Positions 1-6,594 of a stretch of DNA of 46,016 bases are shown here, piece after piece. Below the pieces are notes generated by a model. It had not been told where the DNA came from. It saw only the letters and a program-made list of their open reading frames with translations, and ran no database searches. The DNA comes from JAPLMI01 sp043798375 (lineage in GTDB: Bacteria > Omnitrophota > Gorgyraeia > 2-01-FULL-45-10): positions 1 to 46,016 of the forward strand of contig JAZDOS010000058.1 of NCBI GenBank assembly GCA_043798375.1, given 5' to 3'. Every line of letters begins with the position of its first letter. Position 1 is the first letter of the stretch. A program made the position numbers and the translations under genes.

Positions 1-1
1 A

Positions 2-1474
2 GAGCGTATCGCATTGAGGGATTTTATTACACGCGATCCTTTATGCCGTCGCTATTTTGATGTTTTTCTTTTTGAAGATATTCCCGCTCGTGATCGCGAT
101 CCGGATTCTGTATATCTGGAAGAAGTCAAAAATTGTGATGTGTATGTGTGTTTATTGGGTAATGAGTATGGAACTCAAGATGCACAAGGCGTTTCTTCCA
201 CGGAACGCGAATTTCGAGAGGCTACAAAACAGGGCAAAACAAGATTGCTTTTTATTAAGACCGGGAACGATCAGGATCGTCATCGAAAGACGGTAGAACT
301 GATAAAGGAGATCGGCGGAGAGATGATCCGCAGGCGCTTTTCAAACGTTACGGAGTTGGTAACTCAAGTATATGCCGCGTTCGTGCAATATTTAGAAGAC
401 GAAGGCATATTGCAAACTGTGCCCTTTGACGCCGCTGTTTGCCGCGATGCCGCCTTCAGCGATATTGATGAAACGTATGTGGAGAATTTTTTGGAGACGG
501 CTCGTACGGAACGCAAGTTTCCGCTACCGAAAAATTCGTCGGCAAAAAAGTTGTTCACACACCTTAATTTACTTACGGATGATAAAATTTCTAATGCTGC
601 GGTATTATTGTTTTGCCGAAAGCCACAAAAGTTTCGTACGCTCATATGCGCGGAAGTGAAGTGTATGCATTTTCACACAACCGAAGTACGTAAGCCAATA
701 CCGTCATATCAGATTTATAAAGGCACCTTGTTTGAACAGGTAGATGAAGCGGTTGATTTTGTATTGGGAAAAATAGATCGTTCGGTAACCCCCGGCAAAA
801 CAGGCAATGCCAGTGATGTTGCCTATGAAATTCCAAGATTGGTTATTCGCGAGGCGATCGTCAACGCCATCGCGCACAGGGATTACACATCAAACGCCGG
901 TGTTCAAGTAATGTTGTTTGTTGACCGGCTTGAAGTATGGAACCCCGGGGCGTTACCGTCCGGGATGACGATGAAATCATTGCGGACAGAGCATTCGTCG
1001 GTACCCCATAACCCGCTTATCAGTGAGCCGCTTTTCTGGGCGCGTTACATCGAGCGCGCGGGAACAGGGACTCTTGATATGATCGCGTTATGCCGCAAGG
1101 CAGGTATCCCGGAACCCCAATTTGAACAGCGTGGCGGACAGTTTGTGCTGACGATCCGTAGAAAAAAGGCAACACGGCAAATAGCACCAGCCCAAGTCGA
1201 GGCCCAAGAGGCCCAAGTCGAGGCCCAAGTCGAATTGCTTAAGTGGCAAAAAGACATCCTGTCCGCATGTTCTACCGTCGAAAAATCAGGGAAAGAATTG
1301 TTGCTGGTTGTTGGGTATCGGAAGAGGACAGGAAATTTTAAAAAAGGACTTCAACGGCTTCTAGATCATCAGTTTATAGTTCATACAATTCCGGATAAAC
1401 TCAATAGTCGTTTACAAAAATATCGTTTGACTAAAAAAGGCGCCGAATATTTAAAGAAGCAAGGCAAGAAATAA
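2..1474 (+). CDS. DUF4062 + RecG-like ATP-binding protein, 5' end outside window
   Basis: The reading frame is open to the window edge. The residues before the first TTG at base 14 continue the family pattern (E-R-I-A-L-R-D-F), so the true start lies upstream. Domains in order: a DUF4062 (TIR-like fold) segment over about residues 1-95, with FLFEDIPA, VYLEEV and the CLLGNEYG strand; an AlbA-like/RecG-C-like region about 135-290; an ATP-binding HATPase_c_4 region with IREAIVNAIAHRDY and ERAGTGTLDMI, about 285-390; an Ala-Gln-Val-Glu repeat linker; and a C-terminal winged-helix-like segment. Family members occur in accessory and defence-type regions, where they may act as regulators or nucleotide-sensing effectors; the role is not established. 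The neighbours here are a decayed paralogue and a broken integrase, which supports horizontal acquisition. Domain identity is fairly sure, function unknown. Confidence 0.85.
   Translation, partial: ERIALRDFITRDPLCRRYFDVFLFEDIPARDRDPDSVYLEEVKNCDVYVCLLGNEYGTQDAQGVSSTEREFREATKQGKTRLLFIKTGNDQDRHRKTVELIKEIGGEMIRRRFSNVTELVTQVYAAFVQYLEDEGILQTVPFDAAVCRDAAFSDIDETYVENFLETARTERKFPLPKNSSAKKLFTHLNLLTDDKISNAAVLLFCRKPQKFRTLICAEVKCMHFHTTEVRKPIPSYQIYKGTLFEQVDEAVDFVLGKIDRSVTPGKTGNASDVAYEIPRLVIREAIVNAIAHRDYTSNAGVQVMLFVDRLEVWNPGALPSGMTMKSLRTEHSSVPHNPLISEPLFWARYIERAGTGTLDMIALCRKAGIPEPQFEQRGGQFVLTIRRKKATRQIAPAQVEAQEAQVEAQVELLKWQKDILSACSTVEKSGKELLLVVGYRKRTGNFKKGLQRLLDHQFIVHTIPDKLNSRLQKYRLTKKGAEYLKKQGKK
1190..1234 (+). 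repeat. In-frame coding minisatellite (9/12-bp units)
   Basis: Four head-to-tail units beginning GCCCAAG occupy the linker of the DUF4062/ATP-binding gene. Three are 12 bases long and one is 9. All keep frame and encode A-Q-V-E or A-Q-E. Linker repeats of this kind recur in RecG-like ATP-binding proteins. Unit number probably varies by slippage and changes the distance between the ATP-binding and winged-helix parts; that consequence is inference. Confidence 0.85.
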
Positions 1475-1495
1475 AGTAGGTACTTGTTCTTGGCC

Positions 1496-1554
1496 AAAGC
1501 AAGTAAAACTTAACAAGCTAATTTACATAGAGTTATGGCATTTTTACTTGCTTT
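1496..1554 (+). terminator. Long-looped hairpin ending in T-run, probable terminator
   Basis: A perfect 13-base inverted repeat (AAAGCAAGTAAAA at 1496-1508, TTTTACTTGCTTT at 1542-1554) starts about 20 bases after the stop of the first gene. The right arm ends in a T-run. The loop is long (33 bases), so it is weaker than a standard intrinsic terminator. It could instead be a remnant of an element end. Confidence 0.45.
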
Positions 1555-1610
1555 TTATCGCAATGGGCTCAAAATGGCCCACTCAAGGGCCCAATCGTGA
1601 GTCGGCGATC

Positions 1611-1796
1611 ATGGCGGTAAAGATTACTCCTGTAAGGTTCGGAGAAAAGTTCGGAGTAAAGTTCGGAGAACGGGTCACTGAAAAAGGTGGCTAGAAAAGT
1701 ATCCAGAAAACTAACCTGAAAATTTTAGATCTGATAAAGCGCATCGGCCCCGATAAAGGCGGGCATTGGGAAGTGGTGAATGGGAGGAAAGAGTGA
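1611..1796 (+). pseudogene. Remnant of a second RecG-like ATP-binding protein (C-terminal tail)
   Basis: One frame reads through a linker of RFGEKFG/VKFGE repeats, an in-frame TAG at 1692, then LKILDLIKRIGPDKGGHWEV and a final TGA at 1794. Repeated EKFGE linkers and a terminal IGPDKGGHWEV are hallmarks of the C-terminus of RecG-like/AlbA ATP-binding proteins, the same broad class as the upstream gene but a different subgroup. The body of the gene is gone. The 325-base stretch 1475-1799 otherwise holds only the hairpin above. The match is from memory of the family, not from a search. Confidence 0.6.
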
Positions 1797-1799
1797 GTT

Positions 1800-2075
1800 A
1801 TGGGAACTACAACATTTTTTCTCAGATACAATGATTCGGGCAAGCCATTAAACAAAATGGGCAAGGAAGAGTTAGAAAAGCTCAATAATCTTTCGCCTTA
1901 TGATGAGACGCCGTATTATGCCGGTTGGCAGGTGCCCTTAGAGCTTCATAATGGCAATGTGTATGGTCTGGTGTTTTGGAAAGGCAGGTTAATAAAAATC
2001 GAGGATGCGCCTAAAACTCTAAATAAAAAATATTACAGTAAACATAGCGGTAAAAAAGTTAACGAGTATGAATAG
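1800..2075 (+). CDS. Hypothetical protein, 91 aa
   Basis: I do not recognise this protein. It is soluble, rich in Lys, Tyr and Asn, with no signal peptide or membrane segment. The central stretch YYAGWQVPLELHNGNVYGL suggests a small beta-rich fold. Its ATG lies 3 bases after the stop of the upstream pseudogene remnant, with a GGGAGG about 14 bases before it, which is rather far. It sits in the accessory patch between remnants of mobile or defence genes and may itself be a fragment. Reading-frame length and amino-acid mix support coding only moderately. Confidence 0.5.
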   Translation: MGTTTFFLRYNDSGKPLNKMGKEELEKLNNLSPYDETPYYAGWQVPLELHNGNVYGLVFWKGRLIKIEDAPKTLNKKYYSKHSGKKVNEYE

Positions 2076-2192
2076 ACTGTATTAAAAAAATACATGTTAG
2101 CGGAAATACAGAGGCTCGATAAGGAATTTAAGAAGTCGCTACGGAAAAATAAAACCCGTGCCAAAGGGGACGCAAGCGGGATATAAGAAATT

Positions 2193-2879
2193 ATGGCAAA
2201 AGAAGCATTGGAGTTATGGCAGGGACTACCGGCGGATACAAGACGCATGCTTTTGAGCAATGTCTGGTGCGGTGAATGCCGGAAGGCAGTGACCATCGTC
2301 GATTATCATGCGGAGTTAAAGGGTGTAGTGGTCCTGCAGGGCTTCTGCGGTACCTGCGGCCATAAGGTAGCCCGGGTCATCGATGATCTGGCTCCTGCTC
2401 CAAAGAATAAGACTAAAGCAGCTATGTCCGGTCTTTATATCTTCGATGTCTGGCTTTATGGAGACGAAAAAGGCACGGATGAAAAGAAGATTGTCCGCAA
2501 GATTCAGATCGCCGGCACAAAAAGTCTTTATAATTTCGCTAAGATCATAACGCAAGCGTTTGGGTTTTACTTCGATCATTGTTTCGGATTTTATGATAAT
2601 TTTCAAAGATACGGCCATTCATCAATGGCATACGAATTGTTTGTAGATGTCGGCGAGGAACCCTTGTCATCCGCAAGCAAAGGCGTGAAGAAAATAAAGA
2701 TCGGACAAGCATTTAAGAGCACTGGTCAAAAAATGCTATTCCTATTTGACTATGGCGATGAATGGCGGTTTGTGGTGGAAGTGAAGGAAATCAAGCAGGC
2801 AGAAAAACGGGATTTAAAGCCGGTAATATTGGAGAGCATCGGAAAGGCGCCGTTACAGTATCCTCCGTGCGAGGAATGA
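2193..2879 (+). CDS. Plasmid pRiA4b ORF-3-like protein with N-terminal zinc-knuckle-like segment
   Basis: The C-terminal two thirds (about residues 75-228) fit the pRiA4b ORF-3 / IS1096 ORF3-like family: a start of the type YIFDVWLYG, the central HCFGFY stretch, then FLFDYGDEWRFVVEV followed by LKPVILES and the end QYPPCEE. The N-terminal 60 residues carry two Cys pairs (WCGEC and FCGTCGH), which look like a zinc-binding module. The family is common on plasmids and near mobile elements; no biochemical role is established. The gene lies alone between an orphan ORF and the broken integrase, consistent with an acquired patch. Confidence 0.8.
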   Translation: MAKEALELWQGLPADTRRMLLSNVWCGECRKAVTIVDYHAELKGVVVLQGFCGTCGHKVARVIDDLAPAPKNKTKAAMSGLYIFDVWLYGDEKGTDEKKIVRKIQIAGTKSLYNFAKIITQAFGFYFDHCFGFYDNFQRYGHSSMAYELFVDVGEEPLSSASKGVKKIKIGQAFKSTGQKMLFLFDYGDEWRFVVEVKEIKQAEKRDLKPVILESIGKAPLQYPPCEE

Positions 2880-3065
2880 GTTTGGGAGCAAAAACAACTC
2901 CGACTCAGTCAGTGGCTCAATTGCGTGAGGTCTTATTACAAACAAAGCCTTTATTTCGCAACTTTGTCAATTGCTAATGTGAATTATCAATAGTATCAAT
3001 GGGTTACGTAAAATCAGGACAGGCGTACCACTACATTTTCCTGGATATCTTGGGGATTTTCTAAT

Positions 3066-3574
3066 ATGCGGGGCGGGATTTTAAGCCCATACCTTCTTAA
3101 CACCTTGAACAAGGTATAATATACATCCCGCAAACAAAAAGCGGAGAGAGACAACAAGTGCCGATGAGCGGCATAGTTAAGAAGACCCTGATAAGTATTC
3201 CCAAGCACCCCAATAGCCCGTATATATTCTATAACGATGACGGACGTCCATACACGAACGTGCGAAAATCTTTTGATGCAACATTAAAGAAATGTGATAT
3301 AATTGACTTCAAATTCCATGATCTTCGGCATACTTTCGCGTCGCAGCTGGTGATGTTCGGGATCGATTTGAAGACGGTGCAGGAGTTGATGGGCCACAAG
3401 TCGATCGAGATGACGCTTCGGTATTCTCATCTATCGCCGGATCACAAAAAGCGGGCCGTGGACATCTTGGGAAGTAGACTTATCACAAATATAGCACAAA
3501 CGCCTAAAGAGGCAAATACAAGCGAGATAGGCAAATCGCCTAACTCGTTGAAAGAATTACAGTTAGTGCATTAA
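3066..3574 (+). pseudogene. Tyrosine recombinase (phage-type integrase), 3' fragment with frameshift
   Basis: The last 138 codons encode the C-terminal catalytic half of a tyrosine recombinase: HDLRHTFASQL (His and second Arg of the catalytic set), ELMGHKSIEMTLRYSHL (His and nucleophile Tyr). The frame continues upstream of the GTG at 3158 (I-P-Q-T-K-S-G-E-R, a typical strand) to a stop at 3098. Just upstream, in a different frame from 3066, MRGGILS resembles the GMRRGEILSL motif that carries the first catalytic Arg. The N-terminal DNA-binding arm is not found in 2880-3065. The gene is thus broken and presumably inactive. It ends 2 bases before tRNA-Thr, a common integration target, and probably marks the scar of a lost or decayed integrated element. 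Confidence 0.75.
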
Positions 3575-3575
3575 T

Positions 3576-3651
3576 GCTGGCGTAGCTCAGTTGGTAGAGC
3601 AGCGGTTTCGTAAACCGCAGGTCGATGGTTCGAATCCATTCGCCAGCTCCA
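3576..3651 (+). tRNA. tRNA-Thr (anticodon CGU)
   Basis: The cloverleaf can be drawn fully: 7-bp acceptor stem GCTGGCG/CGCCAGC, D arm GCTC..GAGC, anticodon stem GCGGT/ACCGC around loop TTCGTAA, T arm with GGTTCGAATCC, discriminator T and encoded CCA. Anticodon CGT reads ACG threonine codons. The broken tyrosine recombinase ends immediately upstream, so this tRNA may have been the attachment gene. No second copy of the tRNA 3' end is visible in the window. Confidence 0.95.
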
Positions 3652-3673
3652 TATTTGAACCAAAAAAGGGGTT

Positions 3674-3700
3674 ACAGGGGAAAAGATTGTTTTCCCCTGT
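3674..3700 (+). terminator. Hairpin downstream of tRNA-Thr
   Basis: ACAGGGGAAAA and TTTTCCCCTGT form a perfect 11-base inverted repeat around a 5-base loop, 23 bases after the tRNA. It lacks a downstream U-run, so termination is plausible but not certain. It could alternatively be a processing structure or bind a factor. Confidence 0.45.
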
Positions 3701-3747
3701 GCAAGTAGATTTCTTGCGAAAATCTGCGCGAAAGAGGGGTGATTTGA

Positions 3748-4104
3748 ATGAAGAGAATTTTAATACAAGCTATTACGGCGATTGTAATCGCTGCTTCGTT
3801 CTGCTGTGCGGCGGATGAACCCGCGCCAAAGGCTACCGAACCGCTTGGCGCCATAACGGAGACCTGCGGAGTTATTATCGGTAAAATAACGAATATTATC
3901 GAAAGAAGCCTCGGCGGCGGGAAGGAGAAAAACTCGCTTGTCATGGCCGAAGATAACGGCAAGACGAAGATAATTCCTCTCGATAATACGGTAAAGGCGC
4001 TTGACGCCGGTTTTAACGCTATTACCCTGAACCAGCTTAAGGGCAGGAAGGTATCTGTTTCGATAGCGGGCGGAAAAGCAAGGACGGTCCAGGAGATAAA
4101 ATAG
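3748..4104 (+). CDS. Exported hypothetical protein, 118 aa
   Basis: The first 22 residues form a Sec signal peptide (MKR, hydrophobic core AITAIVIAASF, then CCAADE). A cleavage after CCA is possible, but no standard lipobox is present. The mature part has a short Pro/Thr-rich linker and a small beta-type domain (KNSLVMAEDNGKTKIIPLDNTVKA ... VSVSIAGGKA), which resembles a periplasmic OB- or SH3-like fold. The RBS region GAGGGGTGATTTG precedes the ATG well. No family is recognised. It precedes an MFS transporter by 47 bases, with no evident functional link. Confidence 0.7.
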   Translation: MKRILIQAITAIVIAASFCCAADEPAPKATEPLGAITETCGVIIGKITNIIERSLGGGKEKNSLVMAEDNGKTKIIPLDNTVKALDAGFNAITLNQLKGRKVSVSIAGGKARTVQEIK

Positions 4105-4151
4105 TTTTAAATCTGTCAAAAATGGGACAAGCCTGATAGAATGGCTAGGAT

Positions 4152-5411
4152 ATGACACGATTTCGCGATGTGCTGAATAACAAGAATTTCCTCTTCCTCT
4201 GGTTCGGGCAGGTCATATCGAACTTCGGTGACCGCCTGAACCAGATGGCGCTCGTTGCGCTTGTGTACCAGCGTAATCCCGGCTCCGAAATAGCGCTTGC
4301 GAAACTCATCTCATTTACGATCATTCCCGTCTTCATCATCGGCCCTATCGCCGGCGCCTGGGTCGACAGGCTGAACCGCCGCAATATCATGATAATCTCC
4401 GACATATTGCGCGGCATGCTCGTCCTATCGATACCGCTATTCATTAAATTTAACCAGATACTGCCGGTTTATCTCGTGATATTCATATTGTTTTCGATCT
4501 CACGGTTTTTCATCCCATCGAAGATGGCGATAATACCGGAGATTGTCTCGAAAGAAAAGCTTCTCATCGCCAATACGCTGAACGACGCTACGCACATGAT
4601 CGGAAATGTCGTCGGGCTGGTAGCAGCCGGTATCATAGTCAATATCGCCTGCATCGGCGCGATCGGCGGGTTTTATATAGACAGCCTTACGTTCTTTATA
4701 TCGGCCGCGTTCATAGCGCTGATGGCCCAGCATGAATTTGTGAGCGGTGTGAGGAAAGATCTCGAAACGACCAAGTTGGCGATCGGGAATTCGCTGAGAC
4801 GGTCCATAGCGGGCGAAATAAAAGAGGGTTTCAGCTATATCGCCAAATACAGCAATATGCGTTTTGTCATATACGTCTTTTTTCTCCTCATGGCGGGGCT
4901 TGGCACGATATCCTGCGTCATAATAGTCTTTATCCAGCGCGCATTCGGGACTTCCACGAGGGATCTCGGATTCCTGGGGATGTTTCTCGTCGGCGGGCTT
5001 CTGGTCGGGTCTGTATTGTACGGCAAACTCGGCCAGAATATCGAAAGGCGCAGGGCCATACACATCAGTTTTATTACGACAGGGATTTTTATCATTCTTT
5101 TCGCGTTATTTGTAAGCCGTTATCCGAACCTGCTTCTGGCGGGGGCTATTACGGCGCTCCTGGGCATGGCTATAAGCCCGATAATGATTTCCACCAACAC
5201 ATTGACTCATGAAACTATTCCTGAAGAAATAAGAGGAAGGATTTTCAGCTCTCTGGAGGCGGTGATACACCTTGCGTTTCTCGTTTTTATGTTCGTCGCG
5301 GCCTATGCGGCAAAATTCATTGACAGGTTCTGGATACTTATCGCGGCAGGGACGATATTCGGTTTATGCGGTTTGGTAGGGGCCGTATCGGAAAAGGAAA
5401 AGACTACTTAA
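4152..5411 (+). CDS. MFS transporter
   Basis: A 419-residue integral membrane protein with about 12 hydrophobic segments. The cytoplasmic loop between TM2 and TM3 has the MFS signature form AGAWVDRLNRRNIMIISDILRG. The N-terminal WFGQVISNFGDRLNQMAL and the second-half motif ETIPEEIRGRIFSSLEAVI are typical of the DHA3-type (MefA/ENTS-like) drug-efflux group. It probably exports small hydrophobic compounds by proton antiport; the substrate cannot be read from sequence. Its last 8 bases overlap convergently with the Cys-rich mini-gene on the other strand. Confidence 0.9.
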   Translation: MTRFRDVLNNKNFLFLWFGQVISNFGDRLNQMALVALVYQRNPGSEIALAKLISFTIIPVFIIGPIAGAWVDRLNRRNIMIISDILRGMLVLSIPLFIKFNQILPVYLVIFILFSISRFFIPSKMAIIPEIVSKEKLLIANTLNDATHMIGNVVGLVAAGIIVNIACIGAIGGFYIDSLTFFISAAFIALMAQHEFVSGVRKDLETTKLAIGNSLRRSIAGEIKEGFSYIAKYSNMRFVIYVFFLLMAGLGTISCVIIVFIQRAFGTSTRDLGFLGMFLVGGLLVGSVLYGKLGQNIERRRAIHISFITTGIFIILFALFVSRYPNLLLAGAITALLGMAISPIMISTNTLTHETIPEEIRGRIFSSLEAVIHLAFLVFMFVAAYAAKFIDRFWILIAAGTIFGLCGLVGAVSEKEKTT

Positions 5412-5568
5412 GCTTGGGCTCTTTCTTGGCCTTTTCCAGGCAGATCTTGAAATAATTGCAGACAGGGCAGCAGATATTCTCCTCGCCCTTCTCGCCCCTG
5501 TACCATTTCGTCTCGCAGGTCCAATATACGTGGCAAGTTTCGCAGCAGTTAATCTTACTCTGGTTCAT
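5404..5568 (-). CDS. Small Cys-rich putative zinc-binding protein, 54 aa
   Basis: I take the inner ATG (M-N-Q-S-K) because AAAGGTG lies just upstream with correct spacing, while an outer in-frame start 33 bases earlier coincides with the likely transcription start. The protein has Cys in CCETCHVYWTC, a second CCPVC group and a single Cys near the end. That makes enough ligands for one or two zinc sites. It ends in a Lys-rich tail. A strong minus-strand promoter precedes it. No family is recognised; a treble-clef or rubredoxin-like metal knuckle is a guess. Confidence 0.75.
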   Translation of the reverse strand: MNQSKINCCETCHVYWTCETKWYRGEKGEENICCPVCNYFKICLEKAKKEPKLK

Positions 5569-5589
5569 ATTTATCACCTTTCGATTCTT

Positions 5590-5618
5590 AAGATACAACA
5601 TCCCTGTTGTGTTGTCAA
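5590..5618 (-). promoter_or_regulatory. Sigma70-type promoter for the Cys-rich mini-gene
   Basis: On the minus strand TTGACA (5613-5618) is followed after 17 bases by TATCTT (5590-5595). Transcription would begin near 5583, about 15 bases before the chosen ATG. The -35 hexamer lies within a short palindrome, TGTTGTCAACA, a possible operator. Confidence 0.6.
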
Positions 5619-5644
5619 CAAAAATGAATTAAAAAGGAAACGGT

Positions 5645-6190
5645 ATGGCAAATCATAAAGTAAGGCCCAGGGACTGGGTTATACTTGCGGCATATGTCGC
5701 GCTTATCTACAGCACGCTTTCCATGACACCCAATTTTTCCAACTTGTTTTCAGGAATTTTAGGGAAAAATTTCGGCCTTGCCGTGGATATTTTTATCATA
5801 TCAGTCATAATAACAATGACAGGGCTTTTTTACGGCAAGGTCAAGGCCAGGCCGTTAAGTTTTTACTTAAAAGTCGCCGCGATATTCTCCCTGTATACCT
5901 TCTTGATTTTCAGGTGGACCGAATTCCCCGCCGAAAAACTGCATCTTCTCGAATATGGATTTTTGGGCTATTTTGTGCTTAAGGTTGCAAGCCCCCTGCA
6001 TTCGCGGCGTTGGGCGCAGTATTTATATACGGCGCTTATTGTCGCCGCGATCGGCTGCGGCGACGAGTTTATTCAAAAGCTGCTTCCGAGCAGAGTCTGC
6101 GACCCGAAGGATATGGCGCTGAATTTTATAAGCGGCATTCTGGGGCTGGCGCTGATAGCGGCATTGAACAGCCAAAAGGCGCGGACATGA
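5645..6190 (+). CDS. VanZ-like membrane protein
   Basis: A 181-residue protein with about five hydrophobic helices. The second half carries the VanZ-like pattern: EKLHLLEYGFLGY in one helix, then CGDEFIQKLLPSRVCDPKDMALNFISGILGL. VanZ relatives affect sensitivity to glycopeptides in Gram-positives, but the family is broad and its function here is unknown. AAGGAAA precedes the ATG. Its stop overlaps the start of the next gene (ATGA), so the two are probably co-translated. Confidence 0.8.
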   Translation: MANHKVRPRDWVILAAYVALIYSTLSMTPNFSNLFSGILGKNFGLAVDIFIISVIITMTGLFYGKVKARPLSFYLKVAAIFSLYTFLIFRWTEFPAEKLHLLEYGFLGYFVLKVASPLHSRRWAQYLYTALIVAAIGCGDEFIQKLLPSRVCDPKDMALNFISGILGLALIAALNSQKART

Positions 6191-6594
6191 AAAGTTTTTT
6201 GAGATACGCGATTATTGTTCCGGCGGTATATGCGGCGATAGCCGCGTTTACGCCTGTATACGGCGCGGACCGTGAAATTAAGGCATGCGCCGACGGTTAT
6301 CGGGGCCCGATAAATATGCTGATAACGATCGATTCCGAAGATAAGATCGCAAAAATCAGGATCCTGGGGCATAACGAAACCGAAGGCATAGGCGCGCGGG
6401 TCTGCGAGCAGGATTTTTTAAATCAGTTCGAGGGAAAGACCGCCGACGAGGTTATCGCGCGAAAAGGCGTCGACGCGATCACGGGAGCGACCATTTCATC
6501 CGGCGCCGTTATAGAAGCGGCCGGAATCGCGGTAAAAGTTTATTTATCTCGGCATCCATCCAAGCTGCGCGACGAGAAGAATATGCGCCAATAG
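6187..6594 (+). CDS. Exported FMN-binding domain protein (RnfG/NqrC-like domain)
   Basis: The ATG at 6187 overlaps the upstream stop (ATGA); a longer in-frame ORF starting inside the VanZ-like gene is not needed. Residues 1-27 form a signal peptide (IIVPAVYAAIAAFTPVYGA). The rest is an FMN_bind domain: GYRGPINMLITID, HNETEGIGARV, and GVDAITGATISSGAV, where Thr102 is the expected site for covalent FMN attachment by an ApbE-type enzyme. This domain moves electrons at the outer face of the membrane in Rnf/Nqr and related chains. No other Rnf subunit is nearby. It converges on and overlaps the permease on the minus strand by 51 bases. Confidence 0.85.
   Translation: MKSFLRYAIIVPAVYAAIAAFTPVYGADREIKACADGYRGPINMLITIDSEDKIAKIRILGHNETEGIGARVCEQDFLNQFEGKTADEVIARKGVDAITGATISSGAVIEAAGIAVKVYLSRHPSKLRDEKNMRQ

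Noticed and set aside
1190..1234. Possible CRISPR-like or regulatory direct repeats
   Set aside because: Units keep reading frame and lie inside a coding linker without spacers.
2094..2186. 30-codon frame, start M-L-A-E-I-Q-R-L-D, in the accessory patch
   Set aside because: No ribosome-binding site, no recognisable family, and it lies among gene remnants. It may be a fragment, but nothing supports expression.
2880..3065. N-terminal half of the integrase
   Set aside because: All three forward frames were read; none shows the core-binding domain. Only the segment from 3066 onward resembles the family.
3591..3818. 75-codon frame running through tRNA-Thr
   Set aside because: Its first third is the tRNA sequence itself and the rest overlaps the start of the exported protein gene in another frame.
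4500..5063. 187-codon antisense frame within the MFS transporter
   Set aside because: Opposite-strand shadow of a well-supported membrane protein; its composition follows from the complementary codons.
6010..6186. Longer N-terminus for the FMN-binding protein
   Set aside because: It would overlap the VanZ-like gene for 59 codons and hide the signal peptide that begins exactly at the ATG at 6187.
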